DNA of 38,399 nt from a virus. The DNA lies in the IMG/VR virus record IMGVR_UViG_3300050124_000017, positions 1 through 38,399 of that record, one strand, 5' to 3'. How positions within the stretch are numbered: the first letter of the stretch is position 1; every line of letters begins with the position of its first letter. The notes under the pieces were generated by a model, which saw only the letters and a program-made list of their open reading frames with translations, was not told the DNA's origin and did no database searches. The position numbers and the translations under genes are program-made. Positions 29,944-37,269 of the stretch are shown here, piece by piece.

Positions 29944-30216
29944 CTATTTTTCCTTTAGCTTTTCTACATCCCTTTGTAGATACCCCATACTCTTATCTAT
30001 GGTGTTCAACGTCTCGCCTATCTTAGCTAAACTAGCTGCGAATTGATTAAGGGTTTCATCTGATTTTGCGATATGTTCCATGAGTTGTTGCTCGCGTGTC
30101 TGTGAACTTTCTCTAGAAATCTTGTGCTCTTTCTGGGTATTAAATAATAGCCAAATAAATAGACCAGGTACTACGCCAAATTGCAAAAGCAGTTGAGATA
30201 TAACCTCTGTTGTCAT
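29944..30216 (-). CDS. BhlA/UviB-type holin
   Basis: 90 residues; ATG 30216-30214 overlaps the HhH gene stop (ATGA). One N-terminal membrane helix (LLLQFGVVPGLFIWLLF) is followed by a long charged coiled coil (NTQKEHKISRESSQTREQQL to VEKLKEK). This is the BhlA/UviB holin plan. It directly precedes the amidase and would permit its release. Confidence 0.82.
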   Translation of the reverse strand: MTTEVISQLLLQFGVVPGLFIWLLFNTQKEHKISRESSQTREQQLMEHIAKSDETLNQFAASLAKIGETLNTIDKSMGYLQRDVEKLKEK

Positions 30217-30476
30217 TTTACTACCACCTTACCTATTATTTTTTCAATTGTCTTAGGGCCAATTCCCCTAACTCTGTCTAACGCATAGACATCCGCATAA
30301 GGCCTATCCTGGATGATTCGTACCGCTAACACATTCCCGATGCCTGGTAGTGCCTCTAGGGCCTGTACAGATGATGTGTTGATGTTTACCTTAGGGGTAT
30401 CTCGACTGTGGAGGAATAGAAAAAGGGATGTACATAATGTGATGATTAACATGGTAACGATTAGAATCTTCTTCAA
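30213..30476 (-). CDS. Membrane-anchored ComEA-like helix-hairpin-helix protein
   Basis: 87 residues from TTG 30476-30474, with GGGGTG 5 nt upstream. An N-terminal membrane anchor (ILIVTMLIITLCTSLFLFL) is followed by a full HhH domain: KVNINTSSVQALEALPGIGN, VLAVRIIQDRPYADVYAL and VRGIGPKTIEKIIGK. ComEA HhH proteins bind double-stranded DNA outside the membrane during competence. Here it is fused to nothing else and sits first in the lysis operon. Function in the phage is unknown. Confidence 0.85.
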   Translation of the reverse strand: MKKILIVTMLIITLCTSLFLFLHSRDTPKVNINTSSVQALEALPGIGNVLAVRIIQDRPYADVYALDRVRGIGPKTIEKIIGKVVVK

Positions 30477-30495
30477 TAATGCACCCCATTTCTTT

Positions 30496-30531
30496 CATAA
30501 GAAAAAGAGACACCGATTTCTCGATATCTCT
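30496..30531 (-). terminator. Terminator upstream of lysis operon
   Basis: The minus strand has AGAGATATCGA, a GAAA tetraloop, TCGGTGTCTCT (11 bp with two G-U pairs, 30506-30531), then TTTTTCTTATG. It ends the ncRNA/initiator transcript just before the HhH gene. Confidence 0.82.
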
Positions 30532-30640
30532 CTTGGGCGCAATATGCACCCCACTGTCTATGGGTTGTCCGGGGAATACTGGGAAGCTCGGACAAAGAGC
30601 TTTTGTCAGTAAGAATCATCTGGCCAGACAATCCCTACCT
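30532..30640 (-). ncRNA. Candidate structured non-coding RNA
   Basis: The 180-nt gap between the Rep-like gene and the HhH gene folds well on the minus strand. P1 pairs 30624-30635 with 30562-30572 (11 bp, one bulged A). P2 pairs 30607-30611 with 30577-30581. P3 is AAGCTC/GAGCTT (597-602 with 584-589). P4 is GGGTGC/GCGCCC (546-551 with 535-540). An intrinsic terminator follows. The P3 loop UUUGUCC can also pair with the 3' strand of P1, giving two exclusive folds. A rival reading is a ~48-residue ORF (ATG at 30620) running through the terminator, which makes it less likely. No known class recognised. Confidence 0.45.
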
Positions 30641-30660
30641 ATCCCAGTTAAATTAGCATA

Positions 30661-31347
30661 TCAATTATAAGCGTTTGTGTCTACCTCAAAATATCTTCTG
30701 GATGCTGTTAAAAAGGCTATGATGCTACCGTTGTTACTTTTTGGCAAGTTGTCAAAATGGTTTTTTACTTCTTCCTCGAATATTTCTCTATCTACATCAC
30801 ATCCAATTAATTCATTTAGTTTGTTATTAACATCATCCAGTTGTTCAGGAGTTAATCGCATATGCTTTTTACCAAACTTACTGTAGAAGTATTCCCCGTA
30901 AATCTTAAAAAAGATATGATCGTCAATCGGCAGATTGATGTATAAATCTTTTTTATTACTTTTATTAATATTAGTTACGTTATTATTAGTAGTAGCGGAT
31001 TCCCCCTTATTGGATTTACCTACAATGGATAATCCGCTTTTGGTAGGAATCTCGTAGACACAGTAGGTGTAGCCTTTTAATTGACCCGATGGGTTCCTTA
31101 TTCTTTCCCTTTCAATATAGCCATTTTCAATCAATTCCTTAATAGCACTCTTTAAACTGTCCTTGCCATCTTTGGCATGTTTAACTATTTCATCCTCATA
31201 TATTTTCCAATTATCAGGAAGACTGAGTAAATATGTGAGCAATCCTTTACTCTTCCAACTTAACTCCGTATTGTTAAGTGATTCCTTATTGACCATGACG
31301 TAGGGATTGTCTTTGTCTTTCTGTATCCTAAAGATACTTTGTTCCAT
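30661..31347 (-). CDS. Plasmid/phage replication-initiator-like winged-helix protein
   Basis: 228 residues; ATG 31347-31345 overlaps the stop of the RHH gene (TAATG). The N-terminal winged helix reads YVMVNKESLNNTELSWKSKG then LLTYLLSLPDNWKIYEDEIV and ELIENGYIERERIRNPSGQL, a pattern common in Firmicutes plasmid and phage replication or DNA-binding proteins. A polar Asn-rich linker leads to a helical C-terminal domain. It is distinct from the initiator at 17033-17779. The role (replication or transcription) is inferred. Confidence 0.75.
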   Translation of the reverse strand: MEQSIFRIQKDKDNPYVMVNKESLNNTELSWKSKGLLTYLLSLPDNWKIYEDEIVKHAKDGKDSLKSAIKELIENGYIERERIRNPSGQLKGYTYCVYEIPTKSGLSIVGKSNKGESATTNNNVTNINKSNKKDLYINLPIDDHIFFKIYGEYFYSKFGKKHMRLTPEQLDDVNNKLNELIGCDVDREIFEEEVKNHFDNLPKSNNGSIIAFLTASRRYFEVDTNAYN

Positions 31348-31475
31348 TACTTCTTTTTCATCTCCTTATCAAAAATCCTGCGAACTAACTCCGACTTTCT
31401 TATTTCTAGTTTCTCGGACTGTTCTTCTAACCACTTATTTTGGGCTTTTGTAATATACAAATCTATCCTTTTCAC
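31347..31475 (-). CDS. CopG-like ribbon-helix-helix protein
   Basis: 42 residues from GTG 31475-31473, with GGTGGTGA just upstream. The sequence KRIDLYITKAQNKWLEEQSE then KLEIRKSELVRRIFDKEMKK is a minimal RHH fold. It is coupled by TAATG to the initiator-like gene and preceded by a strong promoter, the same arrangement as CopG-RepB copy-control operons. Confidence 0.75.
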   Translation of the reverse strand: MKRIDLYITKAQNKWLEEQSEKLEIRKSELVRRIFDKEMKKK

Positions 31476-31495
31476 TCAATCACCACCATACATCA

Positions 31496-31524
31496 ATTAT
31501 ACACCATAGGCAGGGACAATACAA
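31496..31524 (-). promoter_or_regulatory. Promoter of RHH-Rep operon
   Basis: The minus strand has TTGTAT (31524-31519), a 17-nt spacer and a perfect TATAAT (31501-31496), ~20 nt before the GTG start. Confidence 0.78.
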
Positions 31525-31586
31525 GTATAATTCCCATATTTAAGAACAAAAAAAGCCCTCTCATTGGAGTCCATATAAAAATAATC

Positions 31587-31615
31587 TCCACAAGGAAGAT
31601 TAAAAGTTGTATAAT
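31587..31615 (+). promoter_or_regulatory. Promoter of small membrane protein gene
   Basis: TCCACA, a 17-nt spacer and a perfect TATAAT (31610-31615) lie upstream of the gene at 31645. The -35 is a partial match. Confidence 0.6.
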
Positions 31616-31644
31616 AATATTAAAAAATTAAGGAGGGTAACAAC

Positions 31645-31854
31645 ATGAAAATATACAGTCAAGACGTTAAGGATATAGGTGTTTGGATTTCATTTATATT
31701 GTTTCTTTTTGCAGTAAGTTATCTCGCAGAAGGAGGGTCAAACCTATTAGTAATCTTATTTGTGATTGCTTTTAGCGCACTTGCTATTGGAGGAATTATG
31801 CAAAGTTTAAGCGAATACCTCAAGAATATTATTCCAAGAAAAAGAGTGCACTAA
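31645..31854 (+). CDS. Small two-helix membrane protein (possible superinfection exclusion)
   Basis: 69 residues from ATG 31645, with AAGGAGGG ~6 nt upstream. Two hydrophobic helices (VWISFILFLFAVSYLA and LLVILFVIAFSALAIGGI) precede a basic tail (LKNIIPRKRVH). It is one of only four plus-strand genes and has its own promoter and terminator, so it can be expressed in the lysogen. Small prophage membrane proteins expressed this way often block superinfection, but this is only an inference. Confidence 0.72.
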   Translation: MKIYSQDVKDIGVWISFILFLFAVSYLAEGGSNLLVILFVIAFSALAIGGIMQSLSEYLKNIIPRKRVH

Positions 31855-31874
31855 AGCAATAAAGAGTAAAGGAT

Positions 31875-31907
31875 AAAGCAAGAGACTATTTAAGTCCCTT
31901 GCTTTTT
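31875..31907. terminator. Convergent terminator
   Basis: Stem AAAGCAAGAGAC / GTCCCTTGCTTT (31875-31886, 31894-31905; one mismatch), 7-nt loop, then Ts on the plus strand. It lies between the plus-strand membrane gene and the end of the late minus-strand operon, and overlaps the last codons of the ejection gene. Confidence 0.75.
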
Positions 31908-34900
31908 AGTATCTCTTTCTTAGCTGTTGCCTTTGAATCAGAGATTGCCGTTGCTAATAAATCAGCCCTTAATTCATCGGGGGATTTTAATTTTGTTTGA
32001 TGAGCGTTGTTATACTTCCCCTGGTTCATAAGTTTATCAAAGGCAGTTAATGTTAATTGGCCTACTCGTTGTTGATATTGTGTCGTTTCTACAGGTGATA
32101 GTGATATTTTTGGATGAGTTTGGGTTTTTTCAATATAGTTCGGGACCATCGTCGGGAACTGGTTTACTAACCCTGATTCGTTCAATCTTCTTAGTTCAGT
32201 ATTTATCTTAGGGCTTACATTCCCTTGACCCTTGGCGATAATACCAGGACTTAGGAACTGTGAGAACGCCCGGCCTAATGGGTTCTCAATCTTCTTCATA
32301 TTTTCACCATAAGGCGTTTGTTTAGGTTGCAGGGTTTCGCTTGCAAAAGGTATCTTTGAGATTAAGGTATTTTTTAATGATGCAGGAAGATTACCGGGAA
32401 CATATGTGTTTCTAACGAGAGGATCAATTGTTCCAGCTAATTGACTTGATAACGTAGGGATAAATTGTGTCGCGTAGTTTTGGGGTAATTGTGCCAAACC
32501 CTCCATGAATCCCTTAGTTCCGCTACCAAGTAAAGTTTTAATTCCCTTCATAATAGACATATTAAACACTGTGTCGCCCGAGGCGTTAAGACCGTCCATT
32601 ATTCCATTTGCTGCGGTTAATGCCATTTGAGTAAGGCTTGAAGTGTCATTTTTTGCCATAATGCTATTCATCTTTGCAGTATCTTTTGGGTTGTCCTTAA
32701 TGGCGTTATAGATTTCTACCCCGACCGATAGGGGGACGCTGAACGGCTGCATCCAATCGTAACTAAATTTACCTAGCACAGAAAAGGGAGAATTGCCAGT
32801 GTTTGTGTCATACGCCCTTAAGTCTGGATCGCTCGAAGCCTTACCCGTTAGTATCCCTTTACTTGCTAACAAATACCCCAATCCTAATATACCTGTACCG
32901 GTTAATCCTTTTGCTATTTCATCAATTGCAACAGCCGCACCCTTGGAGGATTTTATTCCAGCCAATCCGTTTGCTATCCCAATTGGACTATACTGAATAC
33001 CACGTTTGATAATATTTATAGGAGTTTTAGTGAATGGTAAGGCGGCCTCGGTTAATACCGCCCCAGCCTTTCTTCCCAAACTTGCGTTTTTATCTGTACG
33101 CTTAACCTTATTCACAAATTCAGCAATAACGCTAGCATCTTTATATGTTGCTTGCTCGGCTTCTTTTTTTGCGGTGTCAAAGGCAACCTGATCCAGTTTA
33201 GAGAAATCCTTTATACCCTTTGCCTGAGCATAAGAAGCAAGCCTATCTATATAGGCATTTTGAAAGAAGGGGTTATCGCCCTTTTGCAGCAAATCATAAG
33301 TTAACGTGCGGGTTTTTTCCAGTGCGTTGTTTTGGAATACTCTTTTGTTTGGCATATTTAGACCTATACCCTCTTGATACTTATTCGCTCCGCCCAACAA
33401 GTCCTTCTTATTAACCTCAAAATAATCACCTGCTAACTGCTTATACTCTTTATTGACAAGAACAGATTGCGTTCTATCTGCTTGGGGTAACACTTTTTGC
33501 AGTATTCCCGATATACTTTGTGCGGATTTTCTCATACCCATCATAATCGCATTACCGCCGACATTACGAATCTGAGTTTTTGGGTTGAGTAGCATGGAGA
33601 TATGCCGCCATGCATTGATTTTTTCCATTGCTGTAGCGGGCATTTCATTAGCTATTCTAGCCTGTATTTGTTCAAATGCCGAATCATAACTAGCCTGATT
33701 ACCACGCTCAATTTTGGATACCATACTTAATTCGTCAGGAGTTAAATCAACAGTTTTCCAATTCTTGCCGTACTGATCTAACCCTTCCTTATTCAACTTA
33801 TTTAATTGCTTATCGAACGTCATTAAGAAGGTTTGAGGGTCTGCATCTCTCAATATTCTAAACGCCTGCCCGAATTGCCCTGATTCAGTCGCCTTTGTAG
33901 CAGCATTGGATAATAATTCTCTCGCCCTTACGATGTTTCCATCATTTGTAAGCTTGTCTGCTATCATCTTTACTAATGGTGCGGATTCAGGCTTCATGTT
34001 TTTAAGCAAGTCGTCTAACTGAGTGATTGCAGGTTCAAGTCCTTGGTCAAAAACGCTTTGTGCTTTAGCTAAAGTCTCTTTGTTACCAAGTTGCTTATAG
34101 ACTAATGGGTCTGCTGAATAACTATCTCGCAATACATCAGGACGATTAGCATCTGTTCTAATGTTTTCCGATACGCCCCTTTCTTTTAGCCCTGCTGGAA
34201 TTATGGGTTCCGCGCCAACAACCTTTGCATTCCCAATCGGCGCATTAACCGCTTCATTTGGAGTAATGGTGGGAGCAATCTTACCCTTACCGATTGGAGC
34301 AGGTATCGTCTCATTTGGCACAATGGCAGGAATATCCTTTGACAATAAATCATTCTTTGGCAACTGCCCTAAATTTTGTTCAGTGATCGAACTAATAGGA
34401 GCAGGACCGGCATTTTGAATTCCTTCTCGGTTGGTCCAGGTTAGGGGACCAGGTTGTTCAGGAAGAGTTCTTTGGAGGAAAGGAGGTTCCAGGTTTGAAG
34501 TGACCGGAGGTCTTCCAAATACGTTCTTTGCATCTAATCTATTTTGTTGAAGTAACTCGTTTCCAGACATGCCTTGCCTTGGCAGAGTGGGTCCTGTGCG
34601 CCCTAGATTGCCTGTGGTATCTGCGAAGGTTCTGTTGAGTTGTTGAGCTTGTATATCCCTAAGATTAATAGGGGTTCTATATGCATTTTGTATATCTTGA
34701 AGAGGATTTTGTGTTACCTCTGGAAGTTGAGTTGCTTTTCCGAATCTAGCAGAGTCTATTCCTGCTCCTATGCCTTTTCCAATAAGTTGACCTGCACCAT
34801 GTAATGCAGTACCGCCGGCCATGATATAAGGAGTTTGCTTTTCTAGTTCTCCAAGGTTCTGCCCTGTAATAGCGGATTGCAAAGGAGCAATACCTGCTGA

Positions 34901-35389
34901 CCATGTAGCTCCTGCCCTTACCCCTGTTCCAAGTGCAGGTGCTAGTCTTCCAAACTTACCTATTACATTCGCAACGGGTGCTGTTTTGGCTAAAGGTGCT
35001 AATACTTTCCCTGCCAACGCATCCCCCGCCATCCACAGACCCGCGTCACCAGCATTGCTACCGATGAATTGTAACGCCTTATCTCCCAATGTTTTTGGTT
35101 GGTAATTGGGAAGATAAGGTGTTGGTGTTCGGAAATCTCCATTCCTTAAGGCAGCACCTAGTTTATACCCTAATCCTCCTGTTACCGATTGTGTTAAACC
35201 TTGACCTAACTTTTGAAGTACATTTGGTTGTGATGTTGGTGCTTGGGTAGGAACATGGGAAGGGAGAAGGTTAGACTCATCAATATGAAAAGGAGCAGGA
35301 GCAGGAGCTTGAACTAGGCTTGGGAATCTATTATTCTGCTCATCATCTTTATTATTACCACCTAATAAGCTACCAAATCTGTTAGCCAT
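31886..35389 (-). CDS. Large internal virion / DNA ejection protein
   Basis: 1167 residues from ATG 35389-35387, with AGGGGG 8 nt upstream. A Pro/Gln-rich disordered N-terminus is followed by a Gly/Ala-rich hydrophobic segment (ATWSAGIAPLQSAITGQNL), a Pro/Ile-rich linker with two PNE(T/A)(I/V) repeats, a long helical middle (residues ~420-800, including MMGMRKSAQSISGILQKVLP) and further hydrophobic helices (GTGILGLGYLLASKGILTG). Such large helical proteins near the end of podovirus late operons leave the head with the DNA and form a channel across the host envelope. No lytic transglycosylase motif is seen. Confidence 0.72.
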   Translation of the reverse strand: MANRFGSLLGGNNKDDEQNNRFPSLVQAPAPAPFHIDESNLLPSHVPTQAPTSQPNVLQKLGQGLTQSVTGGLGYKLGAALRNGDFRTPTPYLPNYQPKTLGDKALQFIGSNAGDAGLWMAGDALAGKVLAPLAKTAPVANVIGKFGRLAPALGTGVRAGATWSAGIAPLQSAITGQNLGELEKQTPYIMAGGTALHGAGQLIGKGIGAGIDSARFGKATQLPEVTQNPLQDIQNAYRTPINLRDIQAQQLNRTFADTTGNLGRTGPTLPRQGMSGNELLQQNRLDAKNVFGRPPVTSNLEPPFLQRTLPEQPGPLTWTNREGIQNAGPAPISSITEQNLGQLPKNDLLSKDIPAIVPNETIPAPIGKGKIAPTITPNEAVNAPIGNAKVVGAEPIIPAGLKERGVSENIRTDANRPDVLRDSYSADPLVYKQLGNKETLAKAQSVFDQGLEPAITQLDDLLKNMKPESAPLVKMIADKLTNDGNIVRARELLSNAATKATESGQFGQAFRILRDADPQTFLMTFDKQLNKLNKEGLDQYGKNWKTVDLTPDELSMVSKIERGNQASYDSAFEQIQARIANEMPATAMEKINAWRHISMLLNPKTQIRNVGGNAIMMGMRKSAQSISGILQKVLPQADRTQSVLVNKEYKQLAGDYFEVNKKDLLGGANKYQEGIGLNMPNKRVFQNNALEKTRTLTYDLLQKGDNPFFQNAYIDRLASYAQAKGIKDFSKLDQVAFDTAKKEAEQATYKDASVIAEFVNKVKRTDKNASLGRKAGAVLTEAALPFTKTPINIIKRGIQYSPIGIANGLAGIKSSKGAAVAIDEIAKGLTGTGILGLGYLLASKGILTGKASSDPDLRAYDTNTGNSPFSVLGKFSYDWMQPFSVPLSVGVEIYNAIKDNPKDTAKMNSIMAKNDTSSLTQMALTAANGIMDGLNASGDTVFNMSIMKGIKTLLGSGTKGFMEGLAQLPQNYATQFIPTLSSQLAGTIDPLVRNTYVPGNLPASLKNTLISKIPFASETLQPKQTPYGENMKKIENPLGRAFSQFLSPGIIAKGQGNVSPKINTELRRLNESGLVNQFPTMVPNYIEKTQTHPKISLSPVETTQYQQRVGQLTLTAFDKLMNQGKYNNAHQTKLKSPDELRADLLATAISDSKATAKKEILKSKGLK

Positions 35390-35401
35390 CCTTCAATCCC
35401 C

Positions 35402-36622
35402 CTATCCATTCCACTTAAAACTAGAATCTATAGCTTTATAAAGAGCGTCCATATCTGCCCCACCATTCGAGAAGTTAGAGTAGTTATTGTCATACGCTGT
35501 TATAATCTGGTCTCTTGTTTTTCCTTGGTTCGCTAACTCATTTAGCCTAGCGAAAGCGTCTGCCGTTGCTGCCTGTGTATTTTGTTTAGCTGATGCTGCT
35601 TGTTGTGCTGCCGTTGGTCCTTTTGGTGCGCTACTTCCCCCACCAGACGATGCTTTAGATGCGGATAATGCTAACTGTGCTTTTTGCAATGCTAAGTTTT
35701 GATCGAACTGTGAAGTATCTTGTGCTTGGCTTGCTGCAAACTGAGCTTGTTGAATGGTCTGTGCCTTAGCTGCTAAGGTAGGGTTCCCCTGATAATTCCC
35801 TATTGCTTCACCTACCGATAACCCGAACTGCTGTTGAAACTGTGCTGCCTGTAAGTCTGCTTGTTGCGCTGCAAATGTCTTTTGACCATTAAATGTACCT
35901 GTTAATCCTGCCTCTTGCAATCCATAATTTTTATTAAATTGATCTGTATTTTGATTAAATGCCCTATCAGCATTCATCTGTGTGATTGTATTCTGCAAAG
36001 CCGTTGCCTCTGCCCCTGCGTTAGCACTAGCCACATCAGAATTATATGCATTGCCAACATCTGTAGTTCTACGAGCTATATCTGTGTTAGCTCCTAATTC
36101 CTGTTGATTAAGTGCACCTAATCCACCTTGTAGAGCTACATCAGAGGCAATCTGCCCCTGACCTGCCAAACCTGAGTTTGTCTGGCCACGATTTGCGAGG
36201 AATTCTGCGAAGTTTTTTGCACCCAAAAGTGATTGTGTTGATTCTGTATTACGCTTAGCGTAGTATTCTGGTGCTATTGTTGCTTTTTCTGCATTGAGAT
36301 TAGAGAGGGATGCATCTCTGCTTTTGCCTAATGATGCTATATTTGCACTTATTTGTGCTTGCTTTAGTGCTTCAATATTAGCTTTTGAGTCGGCTTGCGT
36401 TTGAAGTTGTGCTTGACCACCTTGATAGTCTTTATAGGCGTTCGCCGTGTCTTGAGCAGTATTCCCATAGATCCGCTGTGCCCCATTCAACTGAGCATCA
36501 CTAATCCCTGTGCCAGTTCCCCCTAAAAATGTATCTCCTGCGCCCATCTGGCTTTGCCCCGGGACGTATAACGTTGCCCCTTTATTACCCATATCTCCCG
36601 CTGTAGCCCATGTTGTTGCCAT
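35402..36622 (-). CDS. Gln/Ala-rich internal virion (ejection) protein
   Basis: 406 residues from ATG 36622-36620, with AAAGGAG 8 nt upstream. It is extremely rich in Gln, Ala and Asn (DVALQGGLGALNQQELGANT, FAAQQADLQAAQFQQQFGLS), predicting long coiled coils, plus a Gly/Ser linker and a C-terminal helical region (LNELANQGKTRDQIITAYDN). This composition and its place just before the 1167-residue protein fit a pilot/ejection protein. Confidence 0.72.
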   Translation of the reverse strand: MATTWATAGDMGNKGATLYVPGQSQMGAGDTFLGGTGTGISDAQLNGAQRIYGNTAQDTANAYKDYQGGQAQLQTQADSKANIEALKQAQISANIASLGKSRDASLSNLNAEKATIAPEYYAKRNTESTQSLLGAKNFAEFLANRGQTNSGLAGQGQIASDVALQGGLGALNQQELGANTDIARRTTDVGNAYNSDVASANAGAEATALQNTITQMNADRAFNQNTDQFNKNYGLQEAGLTGTFNGQKTFAAQQADLQAAQFQQQFGLSVGEAIGNYQGNPTLAAKAQTIQQAQFAASQAQDTSQFDQNLALQKAQLALSASKASSGGGSSAPKGPTAAQQAASAKQNTQAATADAFARLNELANQGKTRDQIITAYDNNYSNFSNGGADMDALYKAIDSSFKWNG

Positions 36623-36659
36623 TGTTTCAACTCCTTTGAGGATATACATCGTTATAGAA

Positions 36660-36698
36660 GGGCAGAAAAAATAGGCTATCTAAGCCCATCATCTGCCC
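36660..36698 (-). terminator. Nested hairpin / terminator in late operon
   Basis: The inner stem GGCT/AGCC (36674-36677, 36683-36686) is followed on the minus strand by TATTTTTTC, a simple terminator. The outer stem GGGCAGA/TCTGCCC (36660-36666, 36692-36698) encloses that U-run, so the two pairings could compete and set read-through into the ejection genes. Confidence 0.6.
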
Positions 36699-36705
36699 TA
36701 TTGAA

Positions 36706-36948
36706 TTAAACTATGGGAATCAATGCCTTTATCTCGTCATACTCCTGTTGATTTATCCATGTCATGGCGAGTGCGTTATTAATGTCTGTTAAGGTGTAGT
36801 TTGTTGCGATATACTGCTCTACTGGAATGTAGTACCCCGCTGCTACGCCTGTGAAGCCGTCTCTTGCTGTGAGCCTTTGAGTACCATACATAATGATGTT
36901 TCTCGCATAGGTAGATGTTCTGAATGGATAAATTGCTAATACTTCCAT
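36706..36948 (-). CDS. Small tail-associated protein (XkdX-like C-terminus)
   Basis: 80 residues from ATG 36948-36946, with AAGGAG 8 nt upstream. It begins MEVLAIYPFRTSTYARNIIM and ends TLTDINNALAMTWINQQEYD then EIKALIPIV. The W-xxQEYDEI ending recalls XkdX-type small tail proteins. Located just after the fibre genes. Function uncertain. Confidence 0.65.
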   Translation of the reverse strand: MEVLAIYPFRTSTYARNIIMYGTQRLTARDGFTGVAAGYYIPVEQYIATNYTLTDINNALAMTWINQQEYDEIKALIPIV

Positions 36949-36963
36949 GTTTACCACTCCTTC

Positions 36964-37257
36964 TTATAATGTTGGATTTACTGAAAAGAATAGGTCTTGG
37001 AATGCCATAAGGTCTGCGCTCGTTGATTCAAGGTTGATTTTATTGGCCGTTATGCGTTCTTCTAGGGTTGATGTTGGCACTGGTTTCTTGGTTAAATCTT
37101 CAACGTAAGCCGTTCCATTCCAAGTGTACCATCCCCCGTTAATCCCAGCTGGTAGTTGCGTATCGGGTAATTGTACTTCAATATATCCCTCAAATGGATA
37201 TTCGATCGCATCAAGAATAATAGTATTCACATCAACCTTTAAATACCATGTTTTCAT
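36964..37257 (-). CDS. Small fibre-associated / tail assembly protein
   Basis: 97 residues from ATG 37257-37255, after GGAGGGG. It starts MKTWYLKVDVNTIILDAIEY and has GGWYTWNGTAYVEDLTKKPV, then a helical C-terminus (ERITANKINLESTSADLMAF). Proteins with the Y-Vd---I-----YP-EGY-EV opening follow fibre genes in many Firmicutes phages and may act in fibre assembly or attachment. Confidence 0.65.
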   Translation of the reverse strand: MKTWYLKVDVNTIILDAIEYPFEGYIEVQLPDTQLPAGINGGWYTWNGTAYVEDLTKKPVPTSTLEERITANKINLESTSADLMAFQDLFFSVNPTL

Positions 37258-37269
37258 ATCATCCCCTCC

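Noticed and set aside
30479-30612. Plus-strand ORFs over the region upstream of the HhH gene.
   Set aside because: No ribosome sites; the strand of structure and neighbouring genes is minus.
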